Source: Austropuccinia psidii (Eukaryota > Basidiomycota > Pucciniomycetes > Pucciniales > Sphaerophragmiaceae). From it: DNA of 64,000 nucleotides. The stretch spans positions 5,181,501-5,245,500 of the forward strand of contig JALGQZ010000013.1 of assembly GCA_023105745.1 (NCBI GenBank), written 5' to 3'. A model generated the notes under the pieces. That model saw only the letters and a list, made by a program, of their open reading frames with translations, was not told where the DNA came from and did not search any database. The number at the start of each line of letters is the position of its first letter. Within the stretch, counting starts at the first letter, position 1. Position numbers and translations under genes: made by a program. Shown piece by piece: positions 22,021 through 31,158 of this stretch.

Positions 22021-22025
22021 AATGT
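22021..22025. repeat. Target-site duplication of GypB-1 (right copy)
   Basis: AATGT matches 2864-2868 exactly. Confidence 0.9.
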
Positions 22026-22115
22026 TTCCAATGCAGCGCAGACACTGACATTCCTCACCGTTTACGAGAAATCCAAACCTCCTTCTTGTCCAACCTTAAG
22101 GAAATTGTTATTTGA
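22026..22115 (+). pseudogene. Unclassified reading frame, right part, broken by GypB-1
   Basis: After removing GypB-1 and one TSD, the frame from 2572-2868 continues here for 29 codons (FQCSADTDIPHRLREIQTSF...) to a TGA at 22113-22115. A second plus frame from 22021 is also open for about 59 codons, so the correct frame past the junction is not certain. The family was not recognised. Confidence 0.4.
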
Positions 22116-22357
22116 AATAGCTAGAGCTTGGGAAGGCAGCAGAAGAAGTGAAAAAATGTTTAAAAAAAAGAAACGTGTGACAACTCCAACAGCCAAAATA
22201 TGAGCAATGGATAAATACAAAAAAAATGATGGAAACGGTAAAAAGTTGAGGATACAAGAGCAAATTTGACCAAACACAAAAAATAAGGGGGATACCCACA
22301 TCAAAATAAGCTTCCCACCTGTCATGACATGTCTGATTTGATTGGGTGTCTGAAATA
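22116..22357. other. Spacer between the broken frame and CopA
   Basis: There is no supported gene. A minus frame across 22062-22370 is hydrophobic but reads into the CopA LTR and is not credible. Confidence 0.5.
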
Positions 22358-22859
22358 TGATAAATTTCAACGTATAAACTAAAGATATATCTCAGTTACA
22401 TGGAATTAGTAAGAACAAAGAGACTGTTAGAAATACCTAAAGGATATTACAACTATGCTAATTAGTAATGAGACTGAGAATAGTAGGGCAATCCCTTGAC
22501 ATAATACTAGTAATAGAACACATAATTAACAATAAGGTTGATAACATTAGTACAGCAAGATTTGAGAAATCTTACCACAACACACACAACACGTCATAGG
22601 TAGATAAGAAGAATAAGAGAAGTAAAAATAAATAAATAACTAAAGAGAGAATTAGTATAAGGATTGATGTGATAGAATACTAGGAGAATATGAGTAGTAT
22701 ACCTTCTTATAGCACACAAAGAAATGGGTTCCTCCAGCTTTGTCCAAAGCCATCGGATAGAGATGATTGTTCTGTCACCTGATGTGTGATTAGACACACT
22801 GATGGATTGAGTTTGATCAAAACGGATAGCTCATAGTGGCTTTGCCACAAATATCAACA
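22358..22859 (-). repeat. CopA 3' LTR
   Basis: It is the 502-bp partner of 26820-27311, TGATAAATTT to ATCAACA. On the minus strand the purine run GCAAGAGGGGC just before the LTR (22860-22870) is the polypurine tract. Confidence 0.92.
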
Positions 22860-22892
22860 GCCCCTCTTGCAAACGACTCCAGAGTTAAGCAC

Positions 22893-23471
22893 TTACTTGA
22901 GGCTGAGGAATCTTTGAGATTGTAATAAGATTGCTTTTACAAATGACTTAGTGAGGAAGTCAGCACCCATGAGCTTAGTTGAGACATCATCTAGGTTTAT
23001 GACTGAGTTCTTGATTAGATCGCATATGTAGTGATATTTGATGTCCATATTCTTGGTTTTTAATCCATTGTGGTTTGCATTGGACAAAGCCAAATTGATG
23101 GCTCCCTTGTTGTCATTGAAAATTTGGGGAGTAGGATTACCTCCATTTAAATTGATTTCTTTAAGAAGTTGCATCAGCCATTCCACTTCTTTTGTCATGT
23201 TGCGCAGAGCCTTGTACTCCGCTTCTGTTTTTGAGTTTGATACAGTAGGTTGTTTCTTAGTTCTCCAATAGAACAAGTTTCTGTGCACTTTTACAGTGTA
23301 GCCTGATGTTGATCTTCTGTCGACTACTGAGTTCCCCCAGTTGGCCTCTGCATATGCCACTATGCTCTCCTTACCCACTTTGGAAGAGTGCAGCAATAGC
23401 TTTCTTGTGTTATATAGATACCTTAGGACTTGAAAGCACGCATTCCAGTCCGTGATTACAGGTTTTTCCAA
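22893..23471 (-). pseudogene. CopA RNase H and end of Pol
   Basis: The 192-residue frame shows the Copia RNase H pattern: AYAEANWGNSVVDRRSTSGY, then the conserved SNSKTEAEYKALRNM, FNDNKGAINLA and MDIKYHYICDLIKN. The first acidic residue is Glu rather than Asp (AEANW for the usual ADADW). It ends naturally about 34 bp before the 3' LTR. Confidence 0.9.
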
Positions 23472-23555
23472 AAAACAAGATAAGTGGCTTACTGCAAATG
23501 TTATGTCAGGCCTGGTATTGGTACTTATGTAGTTAAGAGCACCTATGGCCCTTTG

Positions 23556-23933
23556 CTATTTAATGTTGAGTTCAGCAAAAGCTGTTTCTTCTTCTTTGGT
23601 GGCAATATTGGGTTGGATATTTGGCTTAAGTGGGGTGTTAACTGGTGAGTATCGTTCCAGCTCATATTCTTGAGCCAAGGTATTGATGTAGTGTTCTTGT
23701 GATAGAGTAAATCCAATGTTTTCATGGGTAATTTTCATGCCAAGTAGTAGGCCAGCTTTGCCTATATCTTTCATATCAAAAGCCCTCTTTCTCTCTGTTT
23801 TGAAATCAGTGAGATTGGGCCCGAATATTTCAAGGTTGTCAACATGCACATAGAGCCCTATAGGTTTATCTCCCTTCCTGAAGAACACACATGGGTCTGA
23901 TACCACAACTATGAATCCTGTTTTTTTAGCCAC
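23556..23933 (-). pseudogene. CopA reverse transcriptase, active-site part
   Basis: The 125-residue fragment has PCVFFRKGDKPIGLYVHVDN, the Copia xVDD box with the second Asp changed to Asn, followed by the connection motif LLGMKITHENIGFTLSQEHY. The N-terminal half of RT lies in broken frames at 23934-24465. Catalysis by this copy is unlikely. Confidence 0.88.
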
Positions 23934-24465
23934 TTCAATAGATGGTTGTACCAGGAAAGTGGAGCCTGTTATAATCCATAGATTGCCTTATTCAGTTGTA
24001 ATACCTTTGTCTTTGGGTCTTCCTTTATTCTTTCCAGAATTTTCAGGGTAAGATCTTCGTCCAGAGGATCATTGAGGAATGTGCCTTTCACATCCATCTG
24101 GTGGAATTGGAAGCCTTGAGCTGCTGAATGAGAAATTAATACCCTCAGTGAGCTTATTCTCCTGGTGTGTGAGAAGGTATTGAGGTAGTCAAGGCCCTCT
24201 ATCTGGTGGAAACCTTGTGCGCATAGCCATGCTTGTGTTCAAGTACTTCATCATTGTGATCTCTTTTTACCTTGAAGACCCAGGTCGTCATGATTGGATG
24301 ATTGTTTATTTTCTTGTCCTAAATACTCCAGACTCTCAGCTTCTTCATGTTTAATAGTTCCTTGTTGATTGCTTGAATCCATTCTTCTTTGTTTTTTCTC
24401 TCACTTGCTGTTTTGTAGCTGCTTGGGGCCAATTTTTTTATCGTAAGGTTGGTTTTGTGTGCTCT
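23934..24465 (-). pseudogene. CopA reverse transcriptase, N-terminal half in broken frames
   Basis: The minus strand shows short pieces such as MTTWVFKVKRDHNDEVLEHK, GYAHKV and LKASNSTRWM in changing frames with many stops. This is the expected place for the RT fingers, so the sequence is a decayed continuation and not spacer. Confidence 0.65.
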
Positions 24466-24996
24466 TCAACTGAATGGAAGTATGTCATTGGTTGTGACCT
24501 CACTGGAGATTAGAGTGAGGTGTCTAGGTCTTATCACTCTGACCTTCCTAGGCAGCTCTTCCAAAGCATCATGAAAGATGTTTCCTTCGGTAGCACTGTT
24601 AGAGGGTAATTCAGAAGTCTCAGAATCTAAATTCTGATTCTGATGATTTTCTTGGAATGAGAAATTGAAAATTGGAAATGGTAAAGGGGTATTCGTAGAA
24701 CTTATAGAGAGAGCAGGAAAGCAAGATTCATCAAATTTGACATGCCTGCTTATGATTACTGCTTTATCCACTACTCTTAGAACCTTATATGCTGTTGTTT
24801 GATTGGTATATCCTATAAATATTCCCTCCCATGCCACAGGGTAAAATTTCCCTTTTCTGTTGGCCTCTGGTATTTGCACCCATGCTCTACACCCAAATGG
24901 TTGTAGCTTGTTTATTGGAGGTGCTTGTTTATTCCACAGTTGATAAGGAGTCTTCTCTTGCTGTTGCACCAAGTTGCACAGAATTGATGCAGTCAT
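24466..24996 (-). pseudogene. CopA integrase C-terminal part and linker to RT
   Basis: The 176-residue frame carries KTPYQLWNKQAPPINKLQPFGCRAW and IFIGYTNQTTAYKV, the Copia integrase C-terminal signatures (TPYELW...LRxFGCxA, GYxxxxKAYRV), followed by a low-complexity Ser/Asn/Pro linker that leads to RT. Confidence 0.88.
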
Positions 24997-25107
24997 TGCA
25001 CCCTTTTCCCAAAATTGCGGAGGTAGCTTTTACTGCAATAAGAGACAGTGCGTCTTTTCAATGATTGAATGGTTCCCCTTTTTGGCTATGCCATTATTCT
25101 GGGGGGT

Positions 25108-25407
25108 TTATGGAGGGCTGATTACGTGGTTGCGCCCGTATTTGTCTGTTAACTTTTTGAAATTACTGCTTACAAAGTCCCCTCCTCCGTCTGTTGTGAT
25201 GTTCTGGATTTTTCTTTGCTGCTTGTTCTCTGCTTGCTCCTTGAAATCATGGAAATGCATGTAAGCCTTGTTTTTTTGCGTCAAGAATTTGATGTTGATG
25301 TAGCCTGTGAATTGGTCTACAATTATCATAAAATATTTTGCTCTGCTGATTGAAGCAGTTTGTATTGGCCCACATATGTCCATATGGATATTTTCCAATG
25401 GTTGCAT
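25108..25407 (-). pseudogene. CopA integrase core
   Basis: The 99-residue frame includes the first catalytic Asp in ENIHMDICGPIQT, VDQFTGYINIKFL, and the second in TTDGGGDFVS (Asp, with the usual Asn/Arg changed to Gly). The Glu region lies in a decayed stretch below 25108. Confidence 0.88.
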
Positions 25408-25928
25408 TGCTTTTTGAAAGATGTGTTGAAAGGAGAGTTTTGGGAACTTACTGCTAGTGCAGATGTTGCAGATTTTCTCTGCTTGAAGGAGGGAATAAGT
25501 CTCTTCATACCTTCCTCATGCATGTGCCCCAATTGTTCGTACCAGTCTTCATTTGCCGTGTATAGCCCTATTGACCTTGGCAGTGTTCCGTATGTTTCAA
25601 GTATTCTTCTGTTTGTTTTGCAAGTGAAAGCTGGTTTATTGGAATTGTTTAAGAATACCTTGTAGCTATTTTCTTCATTTTTGATTGTTATATGCCTGGC
25701 TAGTTGAGAAAGTGCCACCAGATCTGTAGTTAGATCTGGGATGTACAAGCAATTTTTTAAGGAGCAGATCTTTCCATTCTTGTCCATCAACCAAGCCGTT
25801 CCTTCTCCCACTTCTCTCAAGGTTGACTTGTCACACCCAGTTGATATCGCCATATTTACACTGTGCATTAAGTCAGTGAAGAACCGCATATCATTGAACA
25901 TGTGGTTGGAAGCGCCTGTGTCCAACAC
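25326..25928 (-). pseudogene. CopA protease and pre-integrase region
   Basis: The frame opens with LDTGASNHMF, the aspartic protease active site of Copia elements, then the protease body (YIPDLTTDLVALSQLA), then the integrase zinc region where the usual first His appears as Tyr (WYEQLGHMHEEGMKRL). It then shifts frame into the integrase core at 25407. Confidence 0.88.
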
Positions 25929-25987
25929 AATAGTACATGTGGTGTCATTGGCCCGTTTTGTTATTGTAATCAGTGCCCGAGCAATTG

Positions 25988-26761
25988 TTAGGTTGCTTTT
26001 TGGTTCTCTGTGTTGTCTTTCTGGTCGATGGTTGGGATGAAGCTGCCAGCACTTGCTAGTGGGTTGTGTTTCCCATCTCTACAGTAGTGTATTGTCTTTG
26101 AGCAAAATATCTCCCTGTTTAGTGCTAAGTATTGATTAGTGCTCTGGAGATTGAGAGCTTCTTTTTTCAGCATTACATCATGTAGTAGGTTCAGGACGGC
26201 ATTGGGATTCCCCAGTGTTTCAGTGTTTGCCGTTACTTTTTCCACGATGTTGTGATATTCTTCTGGCAGTTTTGTTAGGATAGTGAAGGCTAACGTTGGA
26301 GTACCAACTTCAACTTTGACACTTAATACTTTGTTCAAACATTTTCTGACTTCTGAGATAAAGCCTTGTAGACTGCCATTGTAAGTAATTCTACAGAATC
26401 TCATCCAAATTCTAGCTTGATTGTTGAAAGTGGACGATGCAAAGCGCTTTGTCAGCTTATTCCATAGAAGGTGAGCATTCTCCATTGTCTCATCATCTTC
26501 AAAAATTTCAGTAAACGTATTTGAACCTAGAGTTCCAGCTATTAGATTGCAGGTTTCTGCATTGGCATCTATGATCTTATTATCAGCTGCTGAAGGCCTG
26601 GTATCACTGTTCATGGATGGCAATGTTTCATCGACAAAGTGTTGATACAGTTTCTTCTGTTTTAAGAGCATAACGACCCGCCTTCTCCATTCAGGGTAAT
26701 TATTTTCTGAGAGGGTTGGGAGAGGTTTACTTCTATTTTTGTTGTCAGCTTCTGATGTCAT
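25988..26761 (-). pseudogene. CopA Gag
   Basis: The 257-residue frame starts at ATG 26761, 58 nt inside the 5' LTR. It has the Copia Gag layout: LSENNYPEWRRRVVMLLKQK, then a capsid core of the UBN2 type (AHLLWNKLTKRFASSTFNNQ, LTKLPEEYHNIVEKV) and a partial zinc motif (HYCRDGKHNPLAS) in which the later His and Cys are lost by frameshift. Confidence 0.9.
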
Positions 26762-26804
26762 TATTGACTGTCCTACCCTTTAGTTTAAGTTTCTTGTTTT
26801 GATT

Positions 26805-26819
26805 TCGAGACTGTAAATC
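26805..26819 (-). promoter_or_regulatory. CopA primer-binding site, tRNA-Tyr anticodon-arm type
   Basis: On the minus strand GATTTACAGTCTCGA follows the 5' LTR. Its complement contains GAGACTGTAAATC, the pattern of a spliced tRNA-Tyr(GUA) anticodon arm, with the anticodon GTA inside. CopD has the same type of site. Confidence 0.6.
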
Positions 26820-27311
26820 TGATAAATTTTAATGTATAATCTAAAGATATATTTCAGTGACATGGAAGCAGTAAGAACAAAGAGACTGTTAGAAATACCT
26901 AAAGGATAGTACAACTATGCTAATTAGTAATGAGACTGAGAATAGTAGGGTAATCCCTTGACGTAATACTAGTAAAAGCACACATAATTAACGAGAAGGT
27001 TGATAACATTAGTACAGCGAGATTTGAGAAATCTTACCACGACACACACAAGACGATGTAGGGAGATAAGAAGATTAAGAAAAGTAAAAACAAATAAATA
27101 ACTAAAGAGAGAATAAGTATAAGGATTGATGTGATAGAATACTAGGAGAATATGAGTAGTATACGTTCTTATAGCACACAAAGAAATGGGTTCCTCCAGC
27201 TTTGTCCAAAGCCATTGGATAGAGATGACCGTGCTCTGTGATTAGACACACTGATGGATTGAGTTTGATCGAAACTGGTAGCTCATAGTGGCTTTGCCAC
27301 AAATATCAACA
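26820..27311 (-). repeat. CopA 5' LTR
   Basis: The 492-bp copy matches 22358-22859 with scattered differences and one short gap near 27230. Confidence 0.92.
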
Positions 27312-27338
27312 AAATGGCCATATCCCACGCACAAAAAG

Positions 27339-27467
27339 TGCCCCAAATCAGAAAGGCATTTAAGAAAAAAAAGGGCATTTCAGCTCAATACTGAATCCCC
27401 CTACAGGGAAGGTCATTCCCTGCCGCAACTGACAGCTTTTGGAAAAAATGCTGTCTGATTTGGGGCA
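27339..27467. repeat. Foldback repeat 1 in the single-copy region
   Basis: Perfect 14-bp arms TGCCCCAAATCAGA (27339-27352) and TCTGATTTGGGGCA (27454-27467) are 101 bp apart, a short foldback or MITE-like structure downstream of the secreted-protein gene. Confidence 0.7.
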
Positions 27468-27679
27468 AAAAAAGCCGGGGTGAGAGAGGGTCATTTCAGT
27501 CGTGCAGGGCACCTTTGAGACAAAATTCACAAAAAATCACCGGAAGGTGAAGAAAAAGACAAGAATATCAATGCTCAATAGCTTAGAAATGAATGAAGCT
27601 GCAAAAAATTAACAAAATCTGGCCAACAACTTATTTAAAATTGTAATCGATTAAGGAAAAATTGATCAAAAGATGAGGT

Positions 27680-27825
27680 CTGGCGGGGTTCGGGGGGTAG
27701 CTCAACAGCCTATATGGGTGTGAGAGTTCACCAAATCCGTCATGGCTGAAATGCCAAATCAGGTTGACGGATTTGGTGAAATCAGAAAGTCATTTCCGCC
27801 AGCGAATGAACCCCGCTAATGGCTA
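27680..27825. repeat. Foldback repeat 2 in the single-copy region
   Basis: Perfect 16-bp arms TTCACCAAATCCGTCA (27727-27742) and TGACGGATTTGGTGAA (27765-27780) lie inside weaker outer arms of GCGGGGTTC / GAACCCCGC type. The rest of 27317-27848 holds no gene. Confidence 0.7.
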
Positions 27826-27848
27826 AATCCCCCTAATGTGTAGTATTC

Positions 27849-28726
27849 CTATTTCTTCAGGCATTCATCCTTAACACCACCTGGACGACGGGTCACATAA
27901 GCTTTATACCAGTTTTTCTTTCTGTCGATACCGCCCACAAGCCAAGCCATTCCCTTTTCGCGCCAAAAAAAGTTACAAAAAGTAGCCTGTGAATATGCTT
28001 TTAAGCATAGCTCAAACTATACTAACAATTACTTACGTTTGGACAACAGGTATCGATTAGCGCCTCAAAACCCTGTGGAAGCAAACCGAACAAAAACTTC
28101 AACGCTTATCATTATCTGAAATTGCAATTTGATTGATTTTTTTACCAGGCCGTCCACATCACTGAGAACATAGCGTAGCGTAGGGTGACTGAAGAGGCAA
28201 AAAGAATCCGCTAAGTAAATTAAAAAAAATTGCAACAAGACTTCCAATCATAATGTCAAGAAAACTGACTGTAAGTGTAGACTTGAGGAAAAGTGCACGA
28301 GACACGATCCACAGACGTGAGTGTCCTTGTATATCAGGGTCTTGCTGTAATTCGTTGAAAAAAAATTGAACTTGTTAAATGCACTATTGAAAATGAACAA
28401 ATAAACGCTAAATAAATCATTATGGAACCACAGCTTTCAGTTGTTTAGAATGTTTACAATTTGAGAAAGACTCACCCCATGCATTCCACTTTTTTTAGGG
28501 GAAAATGAGGAGATGTTGGATTTAAGCATCCTGTTTGGTTGTTAAGCATTGCTCTTATATCAGCAGAGTGTGGGCTTCGTGGACATATCGGGTCGGCGCG
28601 ATGTTTATCTGCAGACAAGGTGGTTTTTGGATCCTGGGAGCAATTTTCCAAGTTAAAGGGCGTGTATTCGACACAGATAGCATGAGAAAACAATCCCAGG
28701 ATGAAAATATAAACCAAAGAAAGCAT
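27849..28726 (-). CDS. Small secreted cysteine-rich protein, candidate effector (5 exons)
   Basis: Predicted exons on the minus strand are 28726-28476, 28383-28270 (or from 28344), 28188-28146, 28072-28037 and 27986-27849. Donors are GTGAGT, GTCAGT, GTAAAA and GTAAGT. All introns end in AG, three after good pyrimidine tracts, and are 92 (or 131), 81, 73 and 50 bp. All phases agree and give 193 (or 180) residues. The N-terminus (MLSLVYIFILGLFSHAICVE) is a classic signal peptide with likely cleavage near 17-19. The mature part has ten Cys (29, 48, 67, 82, 108, 111, 145, 146, 152 and 190), suggesting disulfides. No family was recognised. Small secreted cysteine-rich genes isolated among transposons are typical rust effector candidates. 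The exon 3 border (donor GTCAGT) is the least certain. Confidence 0.72.
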
Positions 28727-29549
28727 TGTTAGAATTTTATAAATAAAAGAACGGAAAGAAGCTTAAAATGGTGCTGGGATAGGGGTGAAGAGGAGCTGTG
28801 AACAATATTTCTTTATGAAGGAATCTTTTTACTCCAATGAATGATTGTTGGGCTTTGTAAATATTTTCAGAGGACGTAGCACGAATGCTACCCAACGGGC
28901 CTGAGAAAAGAGAGTCTTTAAGGAAATAACAAGTCACAATCACACTGTCACACAGACCCGGAGTGGGTGGGATACGGAAAGTCCCAATATGACACAGGGA
29001 GGGACAAGTAGCAGATAGCGATTATGCCAAGAATAAGCAAGTTACCCACACCTGGCGCTAATCATTACCTGGTGAGACAATACACATCCTAAATACGTGA
29101 CCAGTAGGTAAAAAAAGGACTTTCCCACTTCAACCACAACTAAGAACTCTTACTAAGAACCCATCACCGCCCACAACGCAACAATCGGGGCTTCCTAACC
29201 TCTGCCACTCACTCGCGTCTCAATACAGTTCTTTTTACAACTCCGATTATAAAATAAAAAATATCAAATTTTAAAAACTATTTAAATTCTCAAATGAGTG
29301 TGAGCCTTAGCCTAGCTTGCAGTGAGAAAACCTCCACTTCAAAAAAAGCGAAAAAGACACGTCAAAATGTTCAAATCATGTCATAAATTCACATTCAGAT
29401 GGAGATTCATGAACAATTGATTACTTGAGAAGATTTCCAGAGAAGATTGAAGGACTTTCTGAAAGAACGGAAAAACAAAGGACAACAATAACATTACAAG
29501 ATCTCAAGGGGGGAAGATTTAATAAATAGATTGATAGCAAAAAAATAAA
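28727..29549. other. Upstream region of the secreted-protein gene
   Basis: This likely contains its promoter. A pyrimidine-rich block (minus strand CTCCTCTTCACCCCTATCCC, near 28778-28797) lies about 55-70 bp before the ATG, and a TTATTTATAAAA block lies 14-25 bp before it. No other gene was seen. The last 150 bp before 29550 may belong to the relic described at 29400. Confidence 0.45.
29400..29549 (+). pseudogene. Coding-like relic, left part, split by CopD
   Basis: A plus frame reads RFPEKIEGLSERTEKQRTTI and TLQDLKGGRFNK before a TAG. A frame on the other side of CopD (54849 onward) looks like its continuation, with a one-base shift in an A-run near the insertion. The family was not recognised. 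Confidence 0.3.
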
Positions 29550-29554
29550 GCAGT
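29550..29554. repeat. Target-site duplication of CopD (left copy)
   Basis: GCAGT is repeated exactly at 54843-54847. Confidence 0.92.
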
Positions 29555-30113
29555 TGTAAAGAAACCAAACTAAAGGTGGGGTTTATTATTTCAATAATCA
29601 TGCGCTATGTTTTAACAGAGACAAATTGGGATCTACCTAAAGGTGGACAGCACTACAATCTACAATTTTACTGAGTGAATAGTTGAGTAAGAAATATCTG
29701 GATTTGGATCTATGAGAAGATTATTTAATAAGTTTGGTAATACTATTGTGCTTAAGCGGAAGTAGTATTACCTGGCTACTCCTCATTAAGTGATGAAGCA
29801 CTTTTACGGTGGCTTGTACCAGGGAGAACAGGGATAATAAAATAGGAGTTAAAACAAGAAGAGTTGACTACGGTGATTTAACGAAGATTATCTACAGTAG
29901 CTTAACACAAGAGTTCTCCAAAGAAAAGGAAACAAAAGGAACAGTGAAGAGGAGCTTCCTTAAATAGCTGACAGCAGGGGCATTATGGTCAGTTGATCAT
30001 GATGTCATGATTGACTGCTGTCCTTTGGTTGAGAGCACATTCACATGATTGGTTTTAAGAGCACATGCGCATGAATTTGATTGACATGCGCGCGTGGGCA
30101 TTAATTCTCAACA
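29555..30113 (-). repeat. CopD 3' LTR
   Basis: The 559-bp copy pairs with 54281-54842. The minus-strand purine run AAGGGGGGA (30114-30122) before it is the polypurine tract. Confidence 0.94.
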
Positions 30114-30386
30114 TCCCCCCTTGCTCTCAAACTGAGGACACCAAGGGCATTAAGGCACTTTATTAGTGCAGGCCTGCATACCGACTTAGTCATAAAATCC
30201 GCCAGCATTTTGTGTGATGGGATGTATATGACTTTGATTAGCTCATTCCGAATTACCTCTCTAATGAATTGCAGCCGAATATCCATGTGCTTCATGCGAC
30301 GGGTGTTGGAGTTGCTGTCACTATTCACTATGCTGATGCAACCTTGATTGTCGTCAAAGATAATGGTTGGTCCATCAAGCTCACAC
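30101..30386 (-). pseudogene. CopD RNase H, C-terminal end
   Basis: The frame reads FDDNQGCISIV, MKHMDIRLQFIREVI and HKMLADFMTKSV, the C-terminal Copia RNase H motifs. It is the direct continuation of KELSLC at 50546, after removal of CopB. The stop TAA (30101-30103) lies inside the 3' LTR, so the last residues of Pol are LTR-encoded. Confidence 0.92.
30382..30386. repeat. Target-site duplication of CopB (left copy)
   Basis: CACAC is repeated at 50541-50545. The host codons TTG TGT GAG CTT are restored when one copy is removed. Confidence 0.92.
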
Positions 30387-30492
30387 TATGAAAGTGCAAC
30401 AAACCTGAATGATAAGGTATTAATACCTTTGATTAGAATAAGCAAGGAGGAACAGTAGAGACGACGAGCACACCTGAATGATAAGGTATTGA
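30387..30492 (-). repeat. CopB 3' LTR, outer part
   Basis: It matches the start of the intact LTR at 50084. It carries one copy of a 143-bp internal repeat and the beginning of a second before CopC interrupts it. Confidence 0.88.
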
Positions 30493-31158
30493 TGCAAGAG
30501 TTTAGTTAATAGTGTCTTTCTATTGCAATAAGAATTAACCAGTAGCAATAACTAACAAATTCTAGACATTAGTTCATAGTTTAATACGTTATATAGAACA
30601 AAGAGATTAACCTGATGGTAATTAAATATATATATATATATATATGGATCAGCTGATTAAGTCACTATGTCGGTTTGTGCTACTGTATACTAATTAACAA
30701 ATTCGTGATCAATGAGTGTGCAATGGCTCAATAAAATGAATGATATGTACCTCAACAGTCTACTTAAACTCCTTCTTACGTTGGAGAGAAACAGACGGGC
30801 AACAGCTCTTCAGAGTGAGCTGTTTGAATAATGAGTTAGTTTACTAATAGGAATGACGATAGGGTATACAATGTGTTGTCTACCTTAATGTCAGTTAAAG
30901 CTGAACTTCGTGTTTTGATGAGAAACAAAATACGATTGGAGATACGAAATAGAATTGGGATGTCAGATAGATATTAAATGTTTTCTCCTCCAACACAGTC
31001 CTTAAATATACGTTAATAGAGCTATTCACGTGATAATATTACTGTGATCTTATCACATGAGTTGAATAAACTTAATTTCTTCTTACTAAATGATTTGGTT
31101 AAATCAGTTTTATTTTCCTTTTTGATATGATTTCAACACTTCTGATCCTTTTTCAACA
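30493..31158 (-). repeat. CopC 3' LTR
   Basis: The 666-bp copy starts TGCAAGAG and ends TTTCAACA. It has a TA microsatellite near 30626-30645 that is shorter than in the other LTR, and it lacks an 18-bp segment present there near 35806. The polypurine tract AAGAAGGAG (minus strand, 31159-31167) abuts it. Confidence 0.93.
31029..31063. promoter_or_regulatory. Palindromic E-box/GATA-like element in CopC LTR
   Basis: TCACGTGATAATATT ... GATCTTATCACATGA form near-complementary arms that include CACGTG and TTATC/GATAA motifs. The other LTR has the fuller form at 35889-35923. Candidate transcription-factor site in U3. Confidence 0.4.

Larger units (their letters stand above)
22358..27311 (-). mobile_element. 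CopA, decayed Ty1/Copia element
   Basis: Two roughly 500-bp LTRs (22358-22859 and 26820-27311) with TG...CA ends flank Gag, protease, integrase, RT and RNase H fragments in Copia order on the minus strand. The flanks AAATA (22353-22357) and AAATG (27312-27316) are a TSD with one change. The coding region has many frameshifts and stops. Confidence 0.93.

Noticed and set aside
2572..22115. Identification of the GypB-1-split frame as a KDZ transposase
   Set aside because: The CxxC and neighbouring residues are suggestive, but the conserved motifs after the cysteines are missing.
22062..22370. Hydrophobic 102-residue minus frame
   Set aside because: It starts inside the CopA LTR and has no family pattern; hydrophobicity follows from A-rich sequence read in reverse.
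28065..28247. Minus-strand 60-residue open frame within the effector locus
   Set aside because: It reads through two predicted introns. Its useful parts are exons 3 and 4 of the five-exon gene, with clear AG acceptors and GT donors.
30624..30648. TA dinucleotide run as a possible origin or attachment site
   Set aside because: It is a simple microsatellite within the CopC LTR, differing in length between the two LTRs.
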